NCBI RefSeq assembly: GCF_003573695.1 | Contig: NC_039358.1 | Span: forward strand, 194,532,418-194,596,417 | Length of the DNA stretch: 64,000 nt | Direction: 5' to 3' | From: Papaver somniferum | Taxonomy: Eukaryota; Streptophyta; Magnoliopsida; Ranunculales; Papaveraceae | Shown here: piece by piece, positions 35,972 through 48,050 of the stretch | Numbering within the stretch: the stretch's first letter is position 1 | Layout of the letters: every line of letters starts with the position of its first letter | Made by a program: the position numbers and the translations under genes | The notes under the pieces: generated by a model | The model's input: only the letters and a program-made list of their open reading frames with translations | Told to the model about the DNA's origin: nothing | Database searches by the model: none

Positions 35972-37856
35972 TGATGAGTGCTAAAAAGTGCATATTTTTA
36001 TATATTTTTCTTGGCATTTAACTCATCTTTTGTGCATTAATTCTACATTTTATCCCATATTCTGTATTTTCATTGTTTTCAAGAATAAATATTTTTATTA
36101 ATTAATTTTGCATTTTTAGGTACTAAATAAAGCCTGGTTAACTCACGGAGCAAAAAGAGCAAAGAAACGGCAAAGACTCCCGCAGAAAGGCAGCGAAGAA
36201 TGATGTTTGCAAGAGCCGGATCAATTAGAAGTGGGCTTGAAGAGGAAGAATTGTTCTTAAAGAAGATATGGGCTTGGCATACCCAAGGCCCAAAACCCTT
36301 ACCCAAATCCATTTCCATTATCCATACCCATTTCCATGAGAGCCGTCAGATTGGATCCATCTCATCATCCAACGACCACTTCATCATTGTGCATCAAAAT
36401 CCAAAGCTCCTGTCAAACACCATAGTACCTAGCTCCATCTGTAGCCGTCGGTTTCGTTGTATCAAATCATCCAACGGTCGCTACATACCTCTTCATCTTA
36501 GCCGTTCGAGTCAATCTATATGGGATCATCCAACGGATTCTCGTCGCCGTACATCAACTCTTGATGTCTCCGCCTCACACCCTAGCATCAGAAACCTATA
36601 CCCTCAACCAAACGAACCCTAATCCCATTTCCATCGACTTCTCCCCCATCTCCTCATTTCTCTGCAACTGCTCCACCCCCATACCCTGCCATCGCCACCA
36701 CCTCCACTGTCTCCTCTGGCGCAACCACTTCCCCTGCCACAACCATCCTATCTCACCATACCCCAAACCATCATTACCACCTAGCCCCTATCCTCCTAGC
36801 CGAGTTGTTCCATCAATCTCACACTCTTCCTCTCGAACCCTAGAGCGTGCAGTTGATGACACAAATCAAGCTAGAAACGTATCAGGAGCAGGAGGAAGAG
36901 AAGATAAAGCATGGGTCGAGCTGAATTCGCAAATGGGTGAGAGAAATTGAAAATCCCCAAATTTTAGGGTTTAGAAATTAGGGATTTGATGTAAGCTATA
37001 AATAGAAACTGATGTAGAATGTTTAAAGTGTTCTTGGGTCATCCGAGATACCCCCTAAATGGGTTAATTTCATGTTTAATTTCAATTTCAATTCCATAAT
37101 ACTATCAGTACATGTTCTTCACTGTTAAATTTTGTTCTTATGTTCTAAACTTTGTTCTGATGTTATGTTCATGTTCTTGTGTACGTTAATGTTCATGTAA
37201 TTCCCCTGTTTGACTCACATGTTCTTGTTTTGAGTCTTAATGCTTGACAAACATGAAAACTCCTAACTTCAGCATGTTCTAATTCACCACTAGGGTGAGA
37301 AGACCATTGAACCATGTTGGTTAGCCATTTGGGTTAGACCCTGTTGAGCTCAAAACACTTAGGTTAGTGACATTCCAAGGGTTCACTGGCTTGTGATTAG
37401 TGGTGCTTTAAACAGACCATTAATGCTAGGAGTTAGTAATAATCTAAGGGATGAACAAACCATATTAGTTAGAAACCTAGGAACCTAAATGACCTGTGAT
37501 TGTTTATGCTTTAATCAGATAGGCAATGCTAGGGGTTAATCTAAGGATTTTAGGTAGTTAACTAGCCACATGACAAGGATTTATCCCAGGCTAACTAGCT
37601 AGGTGAAAGAGAATTCTCATCCATCTCCATACACTTCCATTCCCACTGTTTTCATTTTCTTCACTACTTTTTCCACTTTGTTTCTTTGTCACTGCCTTTG
37701 GCTCACTGCCACTGAATTTTCTTGTTCACTGTCACTTGTTTCATCACTTCAATTCACACCCAAGTCTCTGTGGTTCGACCCTGCCTTGCACACTCACTAC
37801 AACAGACCCTGTGCACTTGCAGGTATCATTTCTGTGACTCTTTTAGAGAGCCACCA
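35972..37856 (+). repeat. F 5' LTR
   Basis: 1885 bp, TGATGAGTGCTAAAAAGTGC...TAGAGAGCCACCA. A TATA-like TATAAATAG occurs near 36998. The frames at 36200-36950 on either strand are low-complexity proline/serine-rich translations of a CA-rich U3-like stretch and not genes. Confidence 0.85.
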
Positions 37857-37862
37857 AGTTTT

Positions 37863-37880
37863 TGGCGCCGCTGCCGGGGA
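37863..37880 (+). other. F primer-binding site (tRNA-Asp)
   Basis: TGGCGCCGCTGCCGGGGA, six bases after the LTR end. It matches the complement of the 3' end of tRNA-Asp with one mismatch. This primer is typical of Athila-type and some related Ty3/gypsy elements. Confidence 0.92.
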
Positions 37881-37984
37881 CTTGGCGTTGTGTGTTAAGT
37901 TTTTCTTGTGTCTTGCATCATTTTTGCATTGCATTCTAGTATAAGCATCTTAGTATAAGCATTTTTGCATTTCTTGCATCATCC

Positions 37985-38350
37985 TGCATTCTTTGCTTTT
38001 CCCTGTTCACTGCCTCTGCTGCTGCTGGTGTGTGCTGCTGTGGTGCTCCTGCTTGTGCCAGGCCAAGACTCCTGTGAGCTGCTGGGCTTGTGCTGTGCTG
38101 CTAAGGCTGAAACTTGCTGAACCAAAGCTGCAGCTAGAACCCAAGCCCTGAACTGGTGAAGCTGCTGAGCCTTGATTGCTGCTGATCTGCTCCTGCGCTG
38201 AGCCTTGATTGCTGCTGCTGGTGCCAGAACTGCTGCCTGAAGCCTACCTGTGCTTGGTGCTGCTGCTGTTTCCTGCCAGGCCAAGCCTGTTGCTGTTGCT
38301 GAGTTGATCTGGTGTTGTTGTCTGCTGCTGCTGTAGCTAGACCAAAACAC
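37985..38350 (+). repeat. Degenerate CTG-rich leader
   Basis: Dense irregular GCTGCTG/CCTG repeats in the F leader. The antisense frames over it (glutamine/alanine-rich, 37979-38500) are by-products of the triplet bias. The following 38500-39115 has repeated AAAACCCATTAAAAACC and CAGCTGGGCCTCG words and no gene. Confidence 0.75.
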
Positions 38351-39129
38351 AACTGGGCTACACAAGCCAAAGAAGAAAGACCAAAGCCCAACTGGGCCTT
38401 GAGTGTTGAAGCCAAAGCTTAGGATGATCCAAAGCCTAACTGGGCTTTTGCAACCAAACTGAACAGCTGGGCTGTGCTTCAAAGGTAAGCCTAAACCCAT
38501 TAAGAGAACCCAACCTGTGGGCTTCCATTTTTAATTTGTGGGCTTGTAATAATTTTTTTTCCATTTTTTTTGTTGGGCTTGTAATTTAAGTTAACTTTTG
38601 GGTTTGTATTTGAGCTTAACTGTGGGATTGTCCCTATCAAAATTTTGGGTTTCAAAAACCCAACAAACAACCTAAACAAGTTTAACTGAACCTGCCAAGA
38701 CAAAAATGGGCCAAAAATTTCAAAAACAAGGCTGTGCTTAGTTTTAAAAACAAATTTTGGGCTTCACCAACAGTGGGCCTACAAAACTCAAAGTTTTAAA
38801 ACAACTCCCAAACCCAACAGCTAGGGCCTCGATCTTTGGCTAACTGAGAGCCCAACAATAAAAAAAACTCGCAGCTGGGCCTCGTCTCACTGATTTCAAC
38901 TCGTTAGTTGGGCTTCGTCCAAACTTCTCAGCTGGGCCGTGCATCCTCCATCAATGTGGGCTTTGCTCCCTTTAAAAACCAAAAATTTTCTAAAACCCAT
39001 TAAAAACCAAATTTCTTTTTCAAACCCGTCAAAACCAAAATTTTCCCATAAAAAACCAAATTTTTGAAAACCCATTAAAAACCAAATTTTGGGCTTTGTA
39101 ACATAGTTACTTAGCTTTTGAGCCCAATC

Positions 39130-40371
39130 ATGTCTAGATCTTGGTCTACAGTTGGGGAATACAACAAATCCCTTAGAGAACTTGCGTATGGACATACTCT
39201 ACGTCATGAGCCTCCCATAGACCATGATGTCAATAGTCATAGGAATTATTATGGACATTTTCAAAGTCCCGAGCCTCAATACATGAACCCTAATGACTAT
39301 TCACACATGCATCATTCATCACAACGTGAAAACGAACATTTTGCTAATGCCTCACTCACACAATCATCTCTTGTGGATCAATTAGAAGCTCGAATCGCAG
39401 CTTTAGAAATGCAATCACATGAGGAATCTGTCACATCTAATTTTCTTAGGCAACCTGAAATCTATGCATGTCCCGCATGTGGTAGTTTAGACCACCCTGT
39501 TGAGAATTGTTATATTTTGCATAATTTTAGGCAATCTAGAGAAAATCCAAGGTATGAAATGTCCATAAATTGTGAGGCTGGTAGTCATTGGGACCATAAT
39601 CAAACCTTTGAGGGTTGCGATCAATCTTTTATAAACCCTAATGACCATGCACACATGTACCAATCACCACAATTTGAACATGAAGAATTTTGTACTCCCA
39701 TGAACTTAGACTCCACCATAGAAGCACTTAGTGAGCAAAACTTCGATAGATCTACATCACGAATTCAGGCATATTTAGATCAGATTTTGCTTCACCTACA
39801 AAAGGAGGAAATTCATGAGGAAATGTATGTTGTCCCTAATGAAGTGTCTAGTCCCATTCATGTAAATGATGTTGAATATGAACCTAATTTAGAGGAACAT
39901 GAATCGACTAATGACACCACCACTGTTAATGAGGACCAATATGCATGCTACCATGATGATGATTATGATGATTATGATGATATGTTAGAAGAACATGAAA
40001 ATATTGTGGAACCTGTTGGTTCAATAACATATGGCTTCTCGCCCTCGACCTTCATGAATGTTGTTTTTTCTAATACTCATTGTAATTCATATGATTTTGA
40101 TATTGACATGGGATTCGTACAATTATTCTGTGAAGATGAGCATGACATAGGAATAGTTGAATCTTCTGTAGACACTAATGTTATTATGCATGAAAATATA
40201 ATTGATGTGTCTGATTCTCCACCTAGGTCACATTGTGATATTTCTCCTGATTTGCCGATGCATGAGAATAAATCTGTTGATGATGTTGATTCTGATTGTG
40301 GGCTTGCTAATTTATTTGATGAATGTGAGCATGTTGTGACACTTGTAGAAGACTTAGGAGATATTGATTGA
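39130..40371 (+). pseudogene. F gag-like protein with zinc knuckle, first part
   Basis: 413 residues from the ATG at 39130 (the frame opens at a TTG at 39118). A CX2CX4HX4C zinc knuckle (CPACGSLDHPVENC, about residues 115-130) marks it as gag-like. Around it are repeated YMNPNDYSHMHHS / FINPNDHAHMYQS blocks and a predicted helix DQLEARIAALEMQ. The second half is very acidic and aspartate/glutamate-rich with a DDDYDDYDD run, like the middle of the C protein. It ends at a TGA at 40369-40371 where the frame has shifted; the similarity to C continues in the next frame, so the original protein was longer. Confidence 0.75.
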
Positions 40372-40907
40372 TTAATAATGATGTGCCTATCGTCCTGCCT
40401 GAGTCACAATCTAATGGCCTTCCACCCAACCTAGATTTGGTTTGTACCGATATTGTCAAACCAACTTTTCTGAAAATTTCCAACCTAGGTTTGGAACTGT
40501 GTGCCTCTCAAGTCCTCTTGGACTATTTTGCATCTAAATACAATACTTTTAAGGAGACACAGTTGGAATTAGCATGTGTACCCGTCCCTAGCAAAGTTCA
40601 TTTCGAGCTAGACCTTGTGCATGATGAACCCCCAAAACTGCGAGATTTTGTATCCAAAATTTTATCTGTTGAAAAATCCAGGTTTGGGGGTAGCTCATTT
40701 TGTTTCACAGCTTCACTTGCATGCCTATCATATTATTATTGTGTGAAGCTGTTGAAATGTTTACACTTCGTCTTTTGGGTTGATCCTCAACTCTTTAGAT
40801 TGTTAGTGTATGGTGAATTTTTTGTATATAATCCAGTAGATAAAAATTTTAAAAATCCTTTTGTTCCTTTTGTATATATTTTGCTAATCCAATATGATCT
40901 CGGCTGA
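40371..40907 (+). pseudogene. F protein, shifted C-terminal part with hydrophobic tail
   Basis: About 178 residues open directly after the first part in another frame, without an ATG. The order of motifs follows the C protein: LGLELCASQVLLDYF (C1: LRLDIYASTILPDYL), SRFGGSSFC (C1: SKFGGNYHSPC), a hydrophobic stretch with many aromatic residues, then VDPQLFRLLVYGEFF. Read as the displaced C-terminal half of one protein of about 590 residues. A one- or two-base indel near 40366-40371 would explain the split. Confidence 0.7.
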
Positions 40908-41552
40908 AATATGTTGGATTTTTGCCTTGAATAACGGAGTTCTAATCTTGCTTTCGCCGACATCCGGGTATTCTCTTTCCTTTTTCTCTGCCCAGCATGG
41001 TCCTATTCGTATGTTGTAATTTTATTCATCTTTTGAAACATTGAGGACAATGTTTAGTTTAGGTTTGGGGGTATAGAGTAGATATCCCGATAACATGCTA
41101 TATTGAAAAATTTGAACTCTTCCTTTTTGAAAAAAATGAAAAAATCAAAATAAAAAATTAGAAAAATGATAAAAACATAAAAATGGAGCTCATTTACCTT
41201 GAAATGTTGACTCTTGTGCAAATATGTAATTATTAGGAGTCTTAGTCTAGATATTTAGGCACCCTGATTCTAGCACAATTCACATAGTGATAAGAAACTT
41301 GCACGCGCACGATCTACCAATACATGTATAGCCTCATCCTTGAGGTGTTCTATCAGAAGTTTTAGTTGCCAATCACTTTAGAATACTGAACGAAACTTGA
41401 CTAGCTTGTTCTTTGGTTGGTTGGGATAGAAGGTGGAGGTTACATTAAGAAAGACAACCATCGAATTTAACTGGGTGCATCAAAAAGGGCTACCTCTTGC
41501 AAAGTGTCATGTAATTTTTTGTTTCTTTTTGTTATGTATCAAAAGTGTTAGC

Positions 41553-41597
<45 letters not shown>

Positions 41598-41694
41598 AAA
41601 AAAAAAAAATCAAAAAAAAAAAAATCAAGTATTTATCAATTCCATCCTCTCTTGTTCCAAAAATAAAAGAGAGTAGTCAATGTAAATAAGAGAG
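40908..41694 (+). other. F 3' non-coding region
   Basis: Contains AACATTGAGGACAATG and TTAGGTTTGGGGGTATAGAG (41036-41085), the same block as in C1. Then A-rich sequence and a long A tract broken by TC (about 41558-41626). The lysine-rich frame over this tract is an artefact. Confidence 0.7.
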
Positions 41695-43211
41695 TCATGA
41701 ACCTATTCGAGTGAATCAAATCGTTTTTGCTTCGATTGTGTCTTATGTAGTTACATAAGATTTCCTTGCAATTGAACAACTCTCTAACTAGTTCATTTGA
41801 GTCATTTGAACTAGTTATGGTGAAGAAGAATATGGTTGATATGAAAGTGCTCATATGGCTAACCATTTGTTTAACTATTGTTGAACCAACAAATGTACAT
41901 GTTTGGGTACGTTTACACAAACCTAAAATCGTGCATTTCATGTGTGTGTAACAAGCTAAGTTTTCAATCCAAAGGTTGAAAGATATTAGCTTGAATCTAA
42001 TCATGTTTTCATCTAACGGTGAATATTGAATGCTTTGTTACCAAGCTAACATTGATTGAAAACCCTGATTTGAAAGACTATATAAGGGAGAAATCTAGCA
42101 ACTGGGAAACCTAATCCCCACACCTCCTGCATAATACTAGTTGTATTAGCTAGAGTTGATTCTCCTTTAACTTTAGGTTTATTCTTGTAAACCAGGTTAA
42201 CGACTTGAAGACTTCATTGGAATTGTGAAGCCAGACCGATACTACATTCTCATAATTGTGTGATCTGATCTTGCTGATTCTATCGTGTTGAGTACAATCG
42301 TAACGATTGGCTTGAGATTCATATCTCCGATAGGCAAGATATAAAAGTAGTCACAAACATCTTCGTCTCATCGTTTGTGATTCCACAATATCTTATTTCG
42401 CCGCGTCGATTAAGGTTATTGTGAGGTGATTGATAATACTAGGCTGTTCTTCGGGAATATAAGTCTGGGTTATCAATTGGTTCATGTTCACCTTGATTTA
42501 TCAAAAGAAGGAACAAAACTTGTAGGTATTTCTGTGGGAGACAGATTTATCTATTACTGTAGACTTTTCTGTGTGATACAAATTTGTTTATTAAAGTCTT
42601 CGACTTTGGGTCGTAGCAACTCTTAGTTGTGGGTGAGATCAGCTAAGGGAATCAAGTGTGTAGTATCCTGCTGGGATCAGAGACGTAGGAGCATAATTGT
42701 ACCTTGGATCAGTGTGAGATTGATCGGGGTTCATCTACAGTCCATACCGAAGTTAGTTTGTAGTAGGCTAGTGTCTGTAGCGGCTTAATACAATGTGTGT
42801 TCAATCTGGACTAGGTCCCGGGGTTTTTCTCCATTTGCGGTTTCCTTGTTAACAAAATTCTGGTGTCTGTGTTATTTCTATTCCACATTATATTTTGTTA
42901 TATAACCGAAATATCACAGGTTGTGCGTTAGAATCAATCAATTGGAAATCCGACCTTTGGTTGTTGATTGAAATTGATTGATAGTTGAACATTGGTCTTT
43001 GGTACCGTTCAAGTAATTTCTCTTGTATTCAATTAGACTAACAGATTACTATTTTCTTGAGTAAGAATTGAATCGAGAAAGAGAGATATTAACTCTTTGA
43101 TACACTTTGTTAAGATTGAGTCTAGTTGATTCTCTTGAAAGTATATGTGAGTTTGTCCATACATATTACTAATCGAAATATTGGGTGAGGTTGTTGTACC
43201 CCGCTTTTTCA
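41695..43211 (+). mobile_element. S3 3' LTR, right part
   Basis: S LTR from about position 834 of the LTR to its end ...GGTTGTTGTACCCCGCTTTTTCA at 43211. Together with 31186-31217 it forms the 3' LTR of S3, but about 800 bp between those points are missing along with the right halves of C2 and F. After 43211 there is no primer site, as expected for a 3' LTR. The conserved 50-bp core is at 42807-42860. Confidence 0.85.
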
Positions 43212-43618
43212 ATATCTATCGACTGACATCCCTGCAAAATAGCTATGACATCCGTACATCACTTCTACTTTAGTATATCATTCATGCAAGGTGCAATTTC
43301 AGCAAAGCAACGGAATTAAAGCAAACCAATGGAATAATAAAAATGTTCACGTCAACTAAAAGCGTCTACAAAAACGGTAACCATCCAACTTTTACCTTTT
43401 TACAATTGCACTAACAATAGTGATATAACGTAAAAGTTTATGCTTTAAATACTTGCTCGTTTCTTCAAGACTCCTGCAAAGACGAGCAAAGTTCATTATT
43501 CGAAAATCAAAACTTGATTTTATAAACCGTAAACAACTCACATGATATTTACCGTTTGAACATCCACCAACTTTTCAAAATTGGACAGACATCCATTTTA
43601 AAATTAAGACTTATCTAA
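43212..43618. other. Unassigned flank
   Basis: About 400 bp between two S fragments; no frame or repeat recognised. It starts ATATC, the candidate target duplication for S3, whose left counterpart I could not find. Confidence 0.4.
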
Positions 43619-44508
43619 CCATGGAGTTCTTGAGCTCAACTACACTTTCTATCCTAGTCCGAGACTTAGCTATAGTAGACTAGAAATCAAGACTTATAGT
43701 TTTGATCACTAACATTGACAAACATGCTTGATATAGCAACGCATGCGAGTTCGACCGAGCAATGCTCTAATAATCTCCCCCTTTGTCAATTTTAGTGACA
43801 GAACTATCAATACATATGGAATACAAAAAATAAATGAATTAACTTTTGTAGCTCCTATTCCACATGCCTAATCTTCAACATTACTCGAAATCTTCGTCAC
43901 TTCCAAGTACTCCAACGATCCCAAAGGTTGTAAGTTCAACATCATCGTTGTTGAAAATCCGTAGCTATAACAATGAGAAAACAAGAGTTCTCAATCATTG
44001 TTATACAGTGTCATAGTATTATTATACATCATCAAAGTTCAATTGTATCACAACTTCGACAACAATACTATGGTGATAGTATCACCCCCCCCCCCCCCTT
44101 AGTCAATACTCCATCTCACATGGAAACGACTCCCCCTTACATAATGATACGAAAACCATATGTATGTGTAGTGTGAACTACATGTTAATTCTCCCCCTTT
44201 TTGTCAATAAAATTAGCAAAGGTACGAAAACGAGATCCTAATGAAATTTCCAAAAGAGACATTTCATGACCAAAAGAAAGCATATATCAACTTGTTTAAA
44301 TGCAATCATATATCCAAAGCTAAATGCATTCATCAAGGAGTTTATAAAGATACAAGATAACCCCTATAATATTCCACAGCCGCACTCCCCACAAAGATTT
44401 GACGATTAAGCACAAGTTCAATTAAGAACTCTCCCCCATAATATGTCATTCCCGAAAGAACAACAAGAGCGACCTTAATTTCAAAAGAAAAGAAGGATTT
44501 CTTCGGAC
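43619..44508 (-). mobile_element. S fragment: LTR start plus internal 3' end
   Basis: On the minus strand, internal sequence with purine boxes (44508 down to 43773) leads into the first roughly 150 bp of an S LTR (43772 down to 43619), then stops. The LTR start has TATTAGAGCA instead of TGTTAGAGCA. One purine box has grown into a run of about 15 C (44085-44099). The frame 43973-44176 is repeat sequence, not a gene. Confidence 0.85.
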
Positions 44509-44924
44509 ATAATTAAATCAAAGCGACAACCACATACTCTTTTGTCAACAGTGATATCCTGGCAGATGACATTTCTAAGGGTCTGGTATGCTTAATTAAG
44601 CAACTGCCAGAATCTTCAAATAAAAAGTTCCAAATTTCTCTATATAATAACAGAGTTTTTTAAAACGTTCTCATTCACCGGAGCTCCACGTTCACTAGAG
44701 GTTCACATTAATTGTCGCTTCTGGTTGATTCTGGCCCCATCATTTATTTATTTTTGGAAAACTTATTACATTTAAACAAAAAAAAAAATCAGGAAAATAT
44801 ATTTTTTTGCTAATAATAAGATAGCTAAATATTAAATAATTTTTTTGCCAATAATTAAGAGAATCTATTGGGCTCACGAAATATTATTTCGCCAATCACA
44901 TTTTACAAAATAATAATAATTATT
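44509..44924. other. Unassigned, AT-rich
   Basis: No gene seen. The first part may still be S internal sequence (a TTTAATTATGTCC transition resembles S2 at 17447). The end is AT-rich and borders the 3' tail of the minus-strand LINE. Confidence 0.35.
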
Positions 44925-46055
44925 ATTTTATTTATTTTTTTGAAAGAAGGATTTTATTAAGAAAGGATCTTCCTGGGGTACTAGGTCCCTATCGAGTCAT
45001 TCATTACAATTACATGAAGGAAATTTGGGCAAGTGTGATCCCAGATGCTTGTGGACAAGTTAGTGTTGTTGTTGTTTCCTATTTGTAATTGTTTCATTGC
45101 TGCGTAGTACGCCAGTCCATCCTCCGTCTGGTTTGCTTCTCTGTACGCATGTGTAATCACGTACCGGTCTAGTTGACTTAGATGGTGTTGAATCTCTCTT
45201 AGCATCGTTTGAATGATCTAAGGGGCTTGTGTGTTGTCCTGATTAATCATCATTACCAGCGCTGTGGAATCCGATTCAAAATGGATCTGCTGCCATTCCT
45301 TTGTTGTTACCATTCGAGTGGCTAGTAGGAGGGCCCACGTTTCTGCCACCAAAGCTGAAGTTTTCTCAATTGGCGCCGCCATAGCCATGATGACCGCTCC
45401 TTGTGAATTCCGGCATATCCAACCTGCACCTACAGTTTCTGGTTTTCCTTCTGGTTGGCTTTTACTCGCTCCATATGTATTGATTTTGAGCCACCCTGGA
45501 GTCGATGCTAACCATCGAACCCAGATAGTTCTCGGGTTTCTTCTTGATTGGCGTTGGGCATGTGGTTGCTGCATGTGTGACTGATTTATCAGTTTATGCT
45601 CAACTGCCCATTTGTACTCTTGGTCTAGCAGGATCGAGATGTGGAAGATATGATTCGGAGTTTGGATTGTGTTGTTGTAGACATTCGCATTTCTTGCTAG
45701 CCATATATTCCATATCATGAAGCAACACGTTGTGAAGGTTCTTTTGTTGATTTGAGGCTCAAAAACTCACTGAAGTTTGATGGTGCTGTCACAGGATTTG
45801 GTGCCGGTTATCCATTGGCACGAAATCGATTTGTCGGGTTAGGTTGGTTGTTGCCGTTACTGTTGTTGTTGTTGGTGTTGGTGACAATGGTAGCCGGTAT
45901 TGGGAGGGTAGTATTACTAATCCATCATAAGGGTTGTGAGTCATATTGTTAGGATTATAATGTGTACACCAGAGCTCCCACACTTTTTTGGCTCTAGGAC
46001 AGGTGAAAAGGCAATGTTGGACTGTCTCCGATTATAGGTTACACATAGGGGCAAT
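44925..46055 (-). pseudogene. LINE fragment, zinc-binding and RNase H part
   Basis: 3' end of a plant L1-type LINE on the minus strand. From right to left: zf-RVT module (SETVQHCLFTCPRAKKVWELW, about 46035-45973); a WNIWLARNANVYNN hallmark (about 45715-45670); RNase H domain (45590-45210); C-terminal YREANQTEDGLAYYA (about 45150-45100); and a 3' tail AATAAAATCCTTCTTTCAAAAAAATAAAT near 44957-44930. Where RNase H normally has an aspartate (N-x-DGA) it reads NTYGA. An in-frame TAG lies at 45218-45220 and a stop in the zinc module. It is cut at 46055 by the G element. Confidence 0.88.
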
Positions 46056-48050
46056 TGTAGAAACCCAATTGTAATTTGATTATTGACTAATCAAAGTACA
46101 ATTTAGAGTGTTTATGTCTTGTATTTGTTTTTGTGAAATTAGTTTAGTATCATGTTAAGTTTGTGGCAGACTACCACTTTGACGCCTAAGGTCCGTGTCA
46201 TGCTTTTGATTAAAAATTTCTGTTAGGGGTATGTTCGGAAATGAGTTGTGATAGAACTCTTATAGCCTATCCATCTAAGTTTTTGGTACTTGGTCAATGG
46301 AAGGAAACACACATAAAAAAATCGACGAGAGATTCAGGTGAAAAGAGATACAATCAGAGCTCTAGAAAATTCGTACCCAACCCTGGTTACATCTTGAGTG
46401 ATTGGAAGTGGTGGGTTTAATGTTCTAAGCTACTGAATTTCATGGAGATTTGGAAGTAATTGACGCAGGGTTTTTTTGTTCTTGGTTTATGATGGAAGGT
46501 ACGATATAAACCTTATTTCTTCTTACTCCATTTTTTGTCAATTTTTTAATCAAATTAAGTATGAAGAACCTAGGGTTTTGGTTTCAACTCTGTCTGGTAT
46601 TGAAACATGATAGGAATTTGAAATAGAGGAGATTATTGAAACACCTAGAAACTTAGGGTTTTCTTTTGAAACCATCTTTTGTTTGTTGTTTCTTTTAAAC
46701 TCTTGATACTGATTCATGATAGGGGTAGAGCCTTGCTAGAGTTTAGAATTAGATGAAGTGTAATCTTACTTGACACCATAAATTTTAGATTTTATATGAG
46801 AATTTGCTGAACTGAAATTCACAATAGCACTTCAGAATTTTCACATACTGTCAAGTGTTCTCTCAACCTTGTTGTAAATTTTTCAACTTTACGAGTTAAC
46901 CTGAATAGATTTCCCTATCTGAAGTGACCTAGGGATTTCATTTGGAGTTGATTTTGAGTTTCAGATTACTGTGATATAATGGTGCTAAGAATTTGATAAG
47001 GATTTGATATCACGAATCTACAAATCATCATGGAACTAGGGCTCTAGAGAAAAATTTAATGAAATGAATTGAACATGCTACGTCAGTTTTTTTTCTTGTA
47101 TAACTTTGGATTGTTTTGACCTGATGTTTGGCATGTTAAGTCTTGAACTGGATTAGGGACTATTTCCTTAACCAAGATAAACCTCTAAATGAGAATTTAA
47201 GCATGGTGATAAGTAATCAGTTCAATTTTTGCACTCCGAGCTATGTCAGTCTCAGTAGCGATTGTTTCGCGCTTTTGGCAGTCATGTTTTTCAACCAGTT
47301 GAACATATCTACATCTTGTTTTAGCCTTAGTTTTACTGATAATGTTTGGAATCTTCTTTAGTAATTCTATATTAGTATCCATTGTCGCAAGGCGTTGTAC
47401 TGTTTCCACTTTTCGGCTAGGTCAGTGTATTTTTCTTTGTAGATCAGGTTCATCAAGGTTGTTCTGTTTCTCTAACTTAGCTTATATGTGTTCAAGGTGT
47501 CTTCGGATTCGATAAGCGGGCCACGAGGGTTAAGGTTTGAATTGTGAGTTGGGGTGGGAACATGCAAAACTCTTTTATAACCGTTAATGTCTCTTTTCAA
47601 ACTATATTTATGCATCTAAACAAACTCATGCATTGCTGGTTTTTAATTCTCTAAAACCCTGTTGATTCCTTTGGCCTTTCTTTCACTTAGAAAGGACCTA
47701 AAATATTGCTTTCCTGTATGAATGTTATGGGAAACAAGAGTTTCCATTTGTGGTATATAGGAACTCTTCTCCTCCATTTATAACTATTTTCTTTCGATCT
47801 TTTATGCTATGGATAGGGCGATACACCACAATATTACTATCTTGGTGCTGAAATTTGGCATTAAATATTATACGGTGTTTGAGGGAGGAGTAAATTCCAT
47901 ATACGTGATTGTTATGTGTGTGTGTGTTGATCTTCTTTAAACATTTGGTGTACTTGATTGTTTATTTCAGTGGGTCAAATGTTTATCAATGTCTGAAAAT
48001 TTGCATTTTTCGAAAGTCAACTTTGATGATTATATTTGAGGAGTGTAAGT
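46056..48050 (+). mobile_element. G element 5' LTR, interrupted
   Basis: Starts TGTAGAAACCCAATTGTAAT and is nearly identical over about 115 bp to the start of the 3' LTR at 63880. It is inserted in the LINE after GCAAT. The sequence runs about 2 kb to 48050, where S begins. No primer site is found before that point, so the LTR is probably cut before its end. The small frames here are not genes. Confidence 0.85.

Larger units (their letters stand above)
35972..41694 (+). mobile_element. F element (Athila-like, pol-less), 3' part lost
   Basis: 5' LTR 35972-37856, tRNA-Asp primer site 37863-37880, leader, a gag-like reading frame in two pieces (39130-40371 and 40371-40907) and a 3' non-coding region. 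It is inserted in C2. It stops at about 41694 against an S LTR fragment, so its 3' LTR is absent. No protease, reverse transcriptase or integrase is present. Confidence 0.85.

Noticed and set aside
36200..36950. Frames of 129-140 residues inside the F LTR
   Set aside because: Lie in a CA-rich U3-like stretch, biased to proline, serine and histidine, overlap each other, and have no domain. LTR sequence explains them.
37979..38500. Antisense 173-residue glutamine/alanine-rich frame
   Set aside because: Produced by the CTG-rich leader read backwards; a second frame over the same DNA is also open.
41433..41666. Lysine-rich 77-residue frame
   Set aside because: Mostly a translated poly-A tract in the F 3' region.
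44085..44099. Poly-C run as an assembly gap marker or linker
   Set aside because: The flanking S sequence is collinear on both sides, so it is an expanded purine box and not a join, although its exact length is doubtful.
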